Origin: UBA6176 sp032119375
Lineage (GTDB): Bacteria; Verrucomicrobiota; Verrucomicrobiia; Limisphaerales; UBA9464
Assembly (NCBI GenBank): GCA_964430505.1
Contig: CAYSGH010000014.1
Span: forward strand, 1 to 64,000
Reading direction: 5' to 3'
DNA length: 64,000 bases
How positions within the stretch are numbered: the stretch's first letter is position 1; each line of letters starts with the position of its first letter. Under the pieces are notes generated by a model. It did no database searches. It was not told the origin of the DNA and saw only the letters and a list, made by a program, of their open reading frames with translations. Of the stretch, positions 25,818 to 33,202 are shown in pieces. A program made the position numbers and the translations under genes.

Positions 25818-26764
25818 ACTTCGAGGATCTCAACTGGGACATCCTCGACCGCCTCAGGGCCACGTTTCTCGAAGGCAAGCCCGCCCGTCGCGCGTATTGG
25901 ACGTGCGACGAGGATCTTGCCCAGTACGACGCCACCTTTGGGGAGCGCATCGGCTGGAAATGGGATGCCGTGCTGGCGGACCTGAAGGAGCTCGGCTGGA
26001 CGCCGCCCGCTCCCGCAGACCGTGTCCTCGATTGGGGCTGCGGGAGTGGCGTTGCGGGCCGGCGGGTTCTTCAGGCCTTTCCATGGCTGCGTGTGCTGGA
26101 ACTTCACGACCGCTCCGCCGTTGCCGTGGAGTTCTCCGCCCGGCGCGCTCGCGAGGCATTGCCCGGTGTGACGGTGCATGGGACGGGAGCACCCGCCACG
26201 GCCCACGGTGCCCTGCTGGTCCTCAGCCATGTCTGCAACGAGCTCGACCCACGAGCCGAGGCGCGCCTGCTCTCCACCGTGGCCACCGCCAGCGCCGTCC
26301 TCTGGATTGAGCCCGGCACCCATGCGGTTGCCCGTCGCCTCCAAGGCTTCCGCGAACGTCTGAAGGATTCGTTCGACATCGTGGCGCCCTGCACCCATGC
26401 CGCATCCTGCCCCCTTCTTGCCAAGGGCCACGAACGTGACTGGTGCCATCACTTTGCAGAGCCACCGCCTTGGGTGTTCACCAACGGACACTGGGCTCGG
26501 TTTGCCCGCCGGGCCGCCATCGACCTTCGTTCCTTGCCCTACGCATGCCTCGTCATGCAGGAACGCTCGCCGGTCATCCCGTCATGGACCGCCCGCCGTC
26601 CAGAGCGAGCCTTGGGGAGGCCCCGGTTCCAGAAGGGCTTCGTCGAGGTCATGACGTGCTCCTCCTGCGGGGTCGCGACACGCCAAGGACCGCGCCGTCC
26701 TCGGGAGCATGCCGTCAGCGAATCGGGCTCAGCACCGGCCGGAACCCAAGAAACGGCGTCTTGA
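25814..26764 (+). CDS. Rsm22-like ribosomal methyltransferase homologue
   Basis: A 316-residue class I methyltransferase-fold protein with VLDWGCGSGVAGRRVL (about 71-86). It also has the Rsm22/METTL17 cysteine motif: C193 and C199 in APCTHAASCP, C211 in RDWCHHF, and C244 as a possible fourth ligand. In mitochondria this family binds the small ribosomal subunit and carries a 4Fe-4S cluster. The GTG start overlaps the upstream stop as GTGA, so it is coupled to the other methyltransferase. The last 50 bp overlap the convergent SUMF1-type gene; the C-terminal tail there is low in complexity. Confidence 0.82.
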   Translation: MNFEDLNWDILDRLRATFLEGKPARRAYWTCDEDLAQYDATFGERIGWKWDAVLADLKELGWTPPAPADRVLDWGCGSGVAGRRVLQAFPWLRVLELHDRSAVAVEFSARRAREALPGVTVHGTGAPATAHGALLVLSHVCNELDPRAEARLLSTVATASAVLWIEPGTHAVARRLQGFRERLKDSFDIVAPCTHAASCPLLAKGHERDWCHHFAEPPPWVFTNGHWARFARRAAIDLRSLPYACLVMQERSPVIPSWTARRPERALGRPRFQKGFVEVMTCSSCGVATRQGPRRPREHAVSESGSAPAGTQETAS

Positions 26765-27902
26765 GGAACTCACCGGCCCCTTGCCGGACGGCCGCCCTGC
26801 ACCATTCGGCCGTGTTGTAGTAGCCCCCGCCTCGGGCAGCGCGGGTTGGGGCTGAGGTGGGTCCCGTCGGGTCCACGGCCGGTCCTTCTGGGTAGGGGCC
26901 GTATCCGTCCGCCACCCATTCCCAGACGTTCCCAAGCATGTCATACAATCCCCACGGGTTGGGTTGCTTCAACCGGACGGGCTTCGTCTCCTGTCCAAAG
27001 TTGCCCTCATACCACCCGATGAGGTCCATGTTCCCATACCATGCCCCCGTTGTCCCGGCCCTCGCGGCGTATTCCCATTCGGCCTCGGTTGGCAACCGAT
27101 ACGCTTCGAGCCCGGTGATTCGTCCCGCGTCCCGCTCCCGGGCCGTCAGCCGCCGACAGTATGCTTGGGCGTCCGCGTGGCCGACCCATTCAACGGGACG
27201 CGTGGGGTCCCCCTTGAAAAAGGACGGGTTGGATCCCATCACGGCGCGGTATTCCGCCTGAGTTACCTCGTGATCCTGAATCCAGAAACCCCTCGTTAAG
27301 GTCACCTCATGCAGCTTTTCCTGAGGGTCGTGGCCCGACTCCGTCTGCGGGCTACCCATGAGGAACGTGCCCGGTTCCACCCAGACAAAACCTGCGGGCC
27401 GGACCGCGATCCTTGCCCTGTAAAGCCCCAACTCACCCGTCGGATGAATGTCCGGCAACTGGGTGGGAACCGTCCCCAGCAACACGTTCGTCCATGTTGT
27501 CCATGAACCACCGACCCTGCCGAGGCGCTCCAGGCGCGCAACACGCCCGGCCGGCCCCTGCACCACGAGCCGCCATGAATGGTCCAGCGTGAGCACCAAT
27601 GGCACGGGGGGATCCGCAATGCTGACACGTGGCGCGTTTGTGTAGCCACTGCCCCCGCTGAGGACCACGATCTCAAGGACCCTCCCGCCACCCAGTCGTG
27701 ACATGGCGGTTGCACCATTCCCGCCCCCGCCAATCAGCCTCACCGCAGGCTCCGAGTCATATCCGGCACCGCCATGGCTTACCGTGACCGAAGTCACGGC
27801 ATCCCCCACGAGCGCCGCTGTCGCGGACGCCACCTCCCCCGCCCAGGCGCACCCCGTCCATGCGGCCAAGGCCCACCCAGCCATCAATGCCCCTCGGATC
27901 AT
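26715..27902 (-). CDS. Secreted SUMF1/formylglycine-generating-type protein
   Basis: A 395-residue protein with a signal peptide (MIRGALMAGWALAAWTGCAWA). An N-terminal beta-rich segment (about 25-160) contains two SGGSGY/HGGAGYD-type motifs. A FGE-sulfatase domain follows, with MGSPQTESGHDPQEKLHEVT, YRLPTEAEWEYAARAG, YDMLGNVWEWVADGY and GFRPV. The copper-binding cysteine pair of true FGE is not obvious, so a carbohydrate- or protein-binding role is as likely as sulfatase maturation. ATG 27902 is chosen; ATG 27920 would add six residues. Its 3' end overlaps the Rsm22 gene. Confidence 0.85.
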   Translation of the reverse strand: MIRGALMAGWALAAWTGCAWAGEVASATAALVGDAVTSVTVSHGGAGYDSEPAVRLIGGGGNGATAMSRLGGGRVLEIVVLSGGSGYTNAPRVSIADPPVPLVLTLDHSWRLVVQGPAGRVARLERLGRVGGSWTTWTNVLLGTVPTQLPDIHPTGELGLYRARIAVRPAGFVWVEPGTFLMGSPQTESGHDPQEKLHEVTLTRGFWIQDHEVTQAEYRAVMGSNPSFFKGDPTRPVEWVGHADAQAYCRRLTARERDAGRITGLEAYRLPTEAEWEYAARAGTTGAWYGNMDLIGWYEGNFGQETKPVRLKQPNPWGLYDMLGNVWEWVADGYGPYPEGPAVDPTGPTSAPTRAARGGGYYNTAEWCRAAVRQGAGEFLKTPFLGFRPVLSPIR

Positions 27903-28358
27903 GGCAGACCCTAGCCCCATTGGGCACGTTGGGGTCGAGACGAAACTCGCATCCCTCCCCCCCTTTCATCGGTCGGCGCGTCCAGCCGTTGCGGCTGGCT
28001 GTGAGTTCCCGGCAGGGCTCGGTTGTGATCTGTGGACGTTCCATGGCTGAAAATGGGGTGCCGGACCGCCTTCCTCCATGGCAGTCGATGGCACGGCATC
28101 GCGCATGGGAGGGGCATGTTCTGTGACTCCACGGTGCCGCATCCCTCAGGGTCTCCGACCATCGACTCCGCAGCACCGTCGGCATGGCCGACCGACCGGA
28201 CGAACCCCCATGGCCCCCCACTCGCGTGGCCCATACGCGGTTTTGCCGCCCGACAACCAGCCGTCGGCGCGGGATTCTGGGGCGGAGGGACGGGACCCCT
28301 GGCGCGAGGCCGCTCCGATCACGATTCCTCGCGCGTTCAAAAAAAGCTCCGAAAAATA
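27903..28358. other. Non-coding interval
   Basis: No credible gene on either strand; short open frames here have no family features. It holds the upstream region of the leftward SUMF1-type gene and ends in an unusually A-rich stretch (about 28336-28358) leading into the PEP-CTERM promoter. Confidence 0.6.
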
Positions 28359-28387
28359 TTGACCCCTTGGCATCCCCTGATTTGAAT
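28359..28387 (+). promoter_or_regulatory. Candidate sigma-70 promoter of the PEP-CTERM gene
   Basis: TTGACC (28359-28364), a 17-bp spacer and TTGAAT (28382-28387) lie just downstream of an A-rich tract that could act as an UP element. Transcription would start near 28394, leaving a leader of about 26 bases before ATG 28420. Confidence 0.5.
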
Positions 28388-28419
28388 GACCCAGAGAGTA
28401 GCAGTTGGTTGTTAAAATT

Positions 28420-28935
28420 ATGAAGTCTATCATTGCTTCGTCTGTGGCGCTCGGTCTTTTGGCCGGGTCTGCCATGGCTCAATCCTTCAGTTTCAACGGG
28501 GTGTTGACGCCCGTCGGCAGCAAGGTTGCGTCGGGTTCCTTCACTGGATCCTTCACTCCGAGCACGGGTGCGTTGACCATTTCTGGTACCACCTTCTACA
28601 CGACCGGTTCTTTGGGAGCTAGCACGGGCACACCTCTGACGAGCGGCACCATCTCTCCGGGGCCGGCTTCGGTGACCGTCAACCCTGGGTCCAACAACTC
28701 CGTGTTGTTCTTGGATCTCGGGATTGCCGGTCAGGTCTTCGCCAACACCCGGACGCAGACGTTCTCTGGGATGGGTACGGTGGCGATGAACGTGCAACAG
28801 ACCATCACCCTCAGTGACGCGAATGGGCCGGTGCTCACGGGCACGTTCACCCCGGTTCCTGAGCCTGAGACCTACGCTGCGGTGGCCGCCCTCGGCCTCG
28901 TTGGCTTCGGCCTCTGGCGCCGTCGCAACGCCTAA
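28420..28935 (+). CDS. PEP-CTERM sorting domain protein
   Basis: A 171-residue exported protein. It has a signal peptide (MKSIIASSVALGLLAGSAMA) and a Ser/Thr/Gly-rich beta-type middle. The C-terminal PEP-CTERM tail is PVPEPETYAAVAALGLVGFG, then LWRRRNA. The tail is the recognition site for an exosortase/archaeosortase-like enzyme (EpsH family), which removes it and probably links the protein to exopolysaccharide or the envelope. No exosortase is in the window. It is a single-gene unit with its own promoter and terminator. Confidence 0.93.
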   Translation: MKSIIASSVALGLLAGSAMAQSFSFNGVLTPVGSKVASGSFTGSFTPSTGALTISGTTFYTTGSLGASTGTPLTSGTISPGPASVTVNPGSNNSVLFLDLGIAGQVFANTRTQTFSGMGTVAMNVQQTITLSDANGPVLTGTFTPVPEPETYAAVAALGLVGFGLWRRRNA

Positions 28936-28964
28936 TCGGGCGTTGTTGATCGGTTAGCTTTCAC

Positions 28965-28991
28965 GGGCGCAGCTTCGGCCGCGCCCTTTTT
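28965..28991 (+). terminator. Rho-independent terminator after the PEP-CTERM gene
   Basis: GGGCGC-A-GC-TTCG-GC-C-GCGCCC followed by TTTTT, then GTTTTT. The stem has one A/C mismatch and a stable UUCG tetraloop. It starts 30 bp after the stop codon. Confidence 0.9.
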
Positions 28992-29107
28992 GTTTTTGCG
29001 GGATGGAGTGACCCCCATCGCCGGAGAGTTCGTGAAAACGAGCCAACAGGGGTCTGCCAAGCATTGCCTCCGTGCGGGAGCCCGAGTTTTCTGGATGGGT
29101 GCGAGCA

Positions 29108-30898
29108 ATGAGATCGAGGGCATGGGCGTCGTGGGTGGTCTGTAGCCTTGGGGTGGTTTCGGGATGGGCCGATGCAGCCCTTGAGGAACGGGCCAGCCGG
29201 TTCCTGAGCTTGGTCAACGCGGGGTATCAGGCGTTGTACCGGGTCGAGAGCGAGGCGCAATGGAAGGCCTCGACGGACGTGCGACCGGAGCACGACGCGG
29301 GAAGCGAGGTAGCCGGGAAGGCGCGTGCGGCGTTCAACGGCAATCCGGCGATCATCCGCGAGGCGCGGGAGTTGCTGGCGCGCCGTCGGGAGCTTCCGGA
29401 GATCCAGGTCCGGCAACTCGAGCGCTGCCTGTTAAATGCCGCCGAGGGCCCGATGACGAACCCGGACTTGGTGGCCCGGCGCATTGCGGCGGAGACGGCG
29501 CAGGCCTCGGCGTTGAATGGGTTCCAGTTCAGGCTGGGAGGGTCGAACGTGGTGGCCAACGACCTCGACCGCATCCTGGCGCGATCCACGAGGCTGGAGG
29601 AGCGACGCCTGGCATGGGAGGCGTCGAAGGCGACGGGGCCGCGGCTGCGGCCGGGCTTGGAGACGCTGCGGGACCTCCGGAACGCGTGCGCCCGCGAGAT
29701 GGGCTACAGCAACTATTTTGCGTTGCAGGTGGCGGCCTATGGGATGACGGCCGACGAGATGGTGGCGCTCAACGAGTCCTTCATGAAGGAGCTGCGGCCG
29801 CTGTACCTGCAGTTGCACACGTGGGCCAAGCATGAGTTGGCCCGCCGGTTTGGGCAGCCGGTGCCCAACCGGATTCCGGCGCATTGGCTGAACAATCGAT
29901 GGGCGCAGGAATGGGGCGGCATGGTCGAGGCGGCGAGCGTGGACCGGTATTTTGAGGGACGCGACCCGGCCTGGATCACGCGAACAGCCGAGGAGTTTTA
30001 CGTGGGCATGGGCTTCCCCAAGCTGCCCCCGACGTTTTGGACGCGGTCGGACTTGTTTCCGGCCCGGGCCGGCGAGGCGCGGCTGAAGAACAGCCATGCT
30101 TCGTGCTGGCACGTGGACCTGGAAAACGACGTCCGGTCCCTCATGAGCGTCGAGCCGAACGCATGGTGGTTCACGACGGCGCATCATGAGTTGGGCCATG
30201 CCTACTACTTCATGGCGTACACGCGCCCCGAGGTGCCGCCGTTGCTCCGGATTGGGGCCAACCCCGCCTTTCACGAGGGGATCGGCGAGCTGATTGGGCT
30301 GGCGTCCGGCCAGGTTCCCTATCTCAAGGCCAAGGGGATTCTGCCGCAGGATTATATGCCAGACGACGTGGCCGTCTTGCTGAACGACGCGCTGACGCAT
30401 GCGGTGCCATTTTTGTTTTGGGCTTCGGGGACGATGACGCATTGGGAGGCGGACGTGTACGCGGGGGAGTTGTCGGCGGGTGAATGGAACGCGCGCTGGT
30501 GGCGCCACGTGGCGGACTTCCAAGGCGTGGAGCCGCCCGGCGGGATGGGGTCGCGGGGCGAGGCATGGTGTGATGCGGCGACGAAGACGCACATCAATGA
30601 CAATCCTTGCTACTACTACAGCTATGCCATCGCCACGGTCTTGAAGTTCCAGTTCAACGACCACATCGCGCGGACGTTCCTGAAGCAGCCTCCGCAGTCC
30701 TGCAACTACGAGGGCAACCGCGAGACGGGCGAGTTCCTGCGGCGGATGCTTTCCGTGGGTGGGACGAGGGATTGGCGGGTGTTGCTGCGCGAGGCGACGG
30801 GCGAGGACCTCAGCACGCGGGCGATGGTGGAATACTTCAAGCCGTTGCAGGGCTGGCTGGCGGAGCAGAACAAGGGCCGGAAGATCGGGTGGGAGTAG
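29108..30898 (+). CDS. M2 family zinc peptidase (angiotensin-converting-enzyme-like)
   Basis: A 596-residue secreted dipeptidyl carboxypeptidase-type enzyme. The signal peptide covers about residues 1-24 (AWASWVVCSLGVVSGWADA). The zinc site is H360-E-L-G-H364. The third ligand is E390 in GANPAFHEGIGEL, placed exactly as in ACE (30 residues after the first His in this protein, 28 in ACE, with a two-residue longer loop). The helical M2 fold is full length. ATG 29108 is chosen because it starts the signal peptide. Probably a stand-alone gene. Confidence 0.92.
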   Translation: MRSRAWASWVVCSLGVVSGWADAALEERASRFLSLVNAGYQALYRVESEAQWKASTDVRPEHDAGSEVAGKARAAFNGNPAIIREARELLARRRELPEIQVRQLERCLLNAAEGPMTNPDLVARRIAAETAQASALNGFQFRLGGSNVVANDLDRILARSTRLEERRLAWEASKATGPRLRPGLETLRDLRNACAREMGYSNYFALQVAAYGMTADEMVALNESFMKELRPLYLQLHTWAKHELARRFGQPVPNRIPAHWLNNRWAQEWGGMVEAASVDRYFEGRDPAWITRTAEEFYVGMGFPKLPPTFWTRSDLFPARAGEARLKNSHASCWHVDLENDVRSLMSVEPNAWWFTTAHHELGHAYYFMAYTRPEVPPLLRIGANPAFHEGIGELIGLASGQVPYLKAKGILPQDYMPDDVAVLLNDALTHAVPFLFWASGTMTHWEADVYAGELSAGEWNARWWRHVADFQGVEPPGGMGSRGEAWCDAATKTHINDNPCYYYSYAIATVLKFQFNDHIARTFLKQPPQSCNYEGNRETGEFLRRMLSVGGTRDWRVLLREATGEDLSTRAMVEYFKPLQGWLAEQNKGRKIGWE

Positions 30899-31147
30899 CT
30901 GGGTGGGCGCGTCGTGCGCGCGGGGTCGTCGATGGCCCAACGCCCGGAGCGCGGCCGTCCCCCGCCTGACATCCAAGCTTCCGCCTTGCGGGAACGGGCC
31001 GCTCCCCGATTCCGGCTTCGATGCCATGGGCAACCACGGAATGCAGGGCCCTGGTTCGTGCCTCGAAATCCGGGCTTGCTGCGGGCAATGGGCAGGCGTT
31101 GTCTTGCGTGGCGTTGGTGCGGGAGGGGAAAGCGCCCCAAGTATTCC

Positions 31148-31990
31148 ATGAAGACATTGCAAGGCGGAACGCGCGCGCAGGGTCGCGGCGGCTTCACGTT
31201 GATCGAGTTGCTCGTGGTGATCGCGATCATCGCGATTCTTGCGGGCATGTTGTTGCCGGCCTTGGGCAAGGCCAAGACGAAGGCCCAGGGCATCCTGTGC
31301 ATGGGCAATCATCGCCAGCTCATGCTGGGCTGGAACATGTACGCCGGGGACAACGGTGATAACCTCCCCTTTGCCTACTCCAACGACGACAACCCCAACA
31401 CCTCCGACGGGGCATGGGTCCAGGGCATCCTCGACCTCAACAATCCGGCCAATCCGGACAACTGGGATCCCAAGCATCTGCGGCAAAGCCCGTTGGCCAA
31501 GTACACCGGCGGTTCCCTTGGCATTTGGAAGTGCCCGGCGGATCGTTCCATGGGCGTCAACACCGCGCGCGCCAAGGTTCCCCGCGTCCGCAGCATGTCC
31601 ATGAGCATCTGGACGGGCGGCAACCGCGGCACCGATGGCGGCTGGGGCTCCCGATGGCGCGTGTTCAACAAGATGGGCGACGTGAACAACCCCGGCCCCG
31701 CCAACACCTACGTGCTCCTCGACGAGCGCGAGGACAGCATCAACGACGGGTTCTTCGTCGTGTGGATGGATGGCTATCCCACCCCTTCGACCACGAAGAT
31801 GGTCGATTTCCCTGCCAGCTATCACAATCGCGCCGGTGGGTTCTCGTTCGTGGACGGCCATGCGGAGATCCGCAAGTGGGTGGATGCCCGCACCACTCCC
31901 CCGATCAACAGGGCCCTCCAGCTCAACGTCCCGCAGCCCAACAACCTCGACATTGTCTGGATGCAGGACCGGGCCACGAGGCTGAAGTAG
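31148..31990 (+). CDS. Prepilin-like secreted protein (type II pseudopilin leader)
   Basis: A 280-residue protein with the leader MKTLQGGTRAQGRG cleaved before FTLIELLVVIAIIAILAG. It then has ILCMGNHRQLMLGWNMYAGD, and near the C-terminus the conserved FSFVDGHAEIRKW. Same family as 9323-10036. It is probably methylated and processed by a prepilin peptidase and assembled or exported through the GspE/F machinery at 58-61 kb. A terminator-like hairpin follows at once. Confidence 0.88.
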   Translation: MKTLQGGTRAQGRGGFTLIELLVVIAIIAILAGMLLPALGKAKTKAQGILCMGNHRQLMLGWNMYAGDNGDNLPFAYSNDDNPNTSDGAWVQGILDLNNPANPDNWDPKHLRQSPLAKYTGGSLGIWKCPADRSMGVNTARAKVPRVRSMSMSIWTGGNRGTDGGWGSRWRVFNKMGDVNNPGPANTYVLLDEREDSINDGFFVVWMDGYPTPSTTKMVDFPASYHNRAGGFSFVDGHAEIRKWVDARTTPPINRALQLNVPQPNNLDIVWMQDRATRLK

Positions 31991-31994
31991 CGAC

Positions 31995-32016
31995 CTCGGC
32001 CCGCGTGGCCGAGTTT
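31995..32016 (+). terminator. Terminator-like hairpin
   Basis: CTCGGCC-CGCGT-GGCCGAG followed by TTT, five bases after the stop of the prepilin-like gene. The stem is perfect but the T-run is short. Confidence 0.55.
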
Positions 32017-32124
32017 CAAGCCCGGCAGGGATGCCACGATCCAGGCGTGCGGTTGCACTTTGGGTGCTTCCGTAGTTACCTAGAGCACGAAGCCCGGTTT
32101 GGGTGCCTCGCTTCTTCGCTCATC

Positions 32125-32649
32125 ATGGCCGTTTACACCGCAGCAAATCGTCACAAGAGGGCACGCGTCAGCGCGGGCCTGTTGATGTACCGCGTGGTGA
32201 ACGGACGCGTGGATGTCTTCATCGCGCATCCCGGCGGCCCGTGGTTCCCGAACCGCGAACTCGACGTGTGGACGATTCCCAAGGGCGAGCTGGAGGAGGG
32301 CGAAGACTTGCAGACGGCTGCCATCCGGGAGTTTCAGGAGGAGGTGGGCATCGTTCCCAAGGGTCCCTACCTCGAGCTGGGCTCCATCAAGCAGAAGGGC
32401 GGAAAGACCGTGCATGCCTGGGCTTTTCAGGGCGATTGGGACGAAGCCCAGCCCATTCGGAGCAACCGCATCCAGGTGGAATGGCCGCCAGGATCGGGCC
32501 GCTGGGGCGACTGGCCCGAGGTGGACCGCGCCGGCTTCTTCAGCCTGCCCGAGGCCCGCGAACGACTGAAGTCCAGCCAGCACCCGTTGCTGGATCGACT
32601 GGTCGCGGCCTTGGGGCTTGCGGATGTCCCGTCTGGATTCGGTCGTTAA
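32125..32649 (+). CDS. Nudix hydrolase
   Basis: A 174-residue protein with a complete Nudix box: GELEEGEDLQTAAIREFQEE followed by VGI, matching GX5EX7REUXEEXGU. The N-terminus SAGLLMYRVVNGRVDVFIAH and WTIPKGELE are typical of Ap4A/NTP-diphosphate hydrolases of the predicted NUDIX 'NTP pyrophosphohydrolase' group. It hydrolyses a nucleoside diphosphate linked to another moiety; the exact substrate is not deducible. ATG 32125 is chosen for its fit with the family N-terminus. Confidence 0.9.
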   Translation: MAVYTAANRHKRARVSAGLLMYRVVNGRVDVFIAHPGGPWFPNRELDVWTIPKGELEEGEDLQTAAIREFQEEVGIVPKGPYLELGSIKQKGGKTVHAWAFQGDWDEAQPIRSNRIQVEWPPGSGRWGDWPEVDRAGFFSLPEARERLKSSQHPLLDRLVAALGLADVPSGFGR

Positions 32650-32719
32650 AATCCCTTCACGGACGACGAGACCCCGCCCCTGGAACTGCGGGCCTTTCAG
32701 CCCGGGACGATGGCCTCCC

Positions 32720-33112
32720 TCAATTCCGGGTCCAGAAGTCGATGACGAAAACGTCCGCGACCAGCGGCTTCACGAGCTTCCCAAACTCCTGGTGGTCCGG
32801 GTGGACGAGGTAGGCGTCGCGGTCCTTCTCCGAGCCAAACGTCAGGATCCATCCGTGCGTGCAGCCCTTGTTCAGTCCCTCCGGGCTGTTGTTCGTTCCC
32901 CATTCCAGCCCTTGGATCTGGGGGATCTTGCCCTTCAATCCCGCGAAGGCGTCCTCGACCTTCTTCACGTCGGCGGGCGTCGCCGAATCCTTGAACTTGA
33001 ACGACACGACGTGGCGGAGCCGTGACTTGCCCTTCTTGGGCGCCTGCGCGACGACGGCCATGCACAACGAAAGGGCGAGCACGCCCAGGATTCCAGCGAC
33101 GAGGTTTTTCAT
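32720..33112 (-). CDS. Secreted Dabb-domain protein
   Basis: A 130-residue protein with a signal peptide (MKNLVAGILGVLALSLCMAV, cleaved near VAQA). A Dabb ferredoxin-like barrel follows: LRHVVSFKFKDSATPADV, GLEWGTNNSPEGLNKGCTHG and YLVHPDHQEFGKLVKP. It is exported, unlike the cytoplasmic relative at 24286-24585. It is convergent with the Nudix gene and divergent from the glycosidase-like gene. Function unknown. Confidence 0.88.
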   Translation of the reverse strand: MKNLVAGILGVLALSLCMAVVAQAPKKGKSRLRHVVSFKFKDSATPADVKKVEDAFAGLKGKIPQIQGLEWGTNNSPEGLNKGCTHGWILTFGSEKDRDAYLVHPDHQEFGKLVKPLVADVFVIDFWTRN

Positions 33113-33202
33113 TTTTGAAAGGGTGCCGCAATCGGCGGGAAGGTGGAAAGGACGGATGCGGCCGGGCTCGCCGTCGCGCCTTGGGCAAGGGACCCTTCGT
33201 CC

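Noticed and set aside
28032..28797. Short frames on both strands before the PEP-CTERM gene
   Set aside because: No domain, poor codon use and no ribosome site; they overlap the promoter and the PEP-CTERM gene.
29432..31861. Leftward 809-codon frame over the M2 peptidase and prepilin-like gene
   Set aside because: Arg/His/Pro-rich antisense shadow; the plus strand has HELGH and prepilin leader features.
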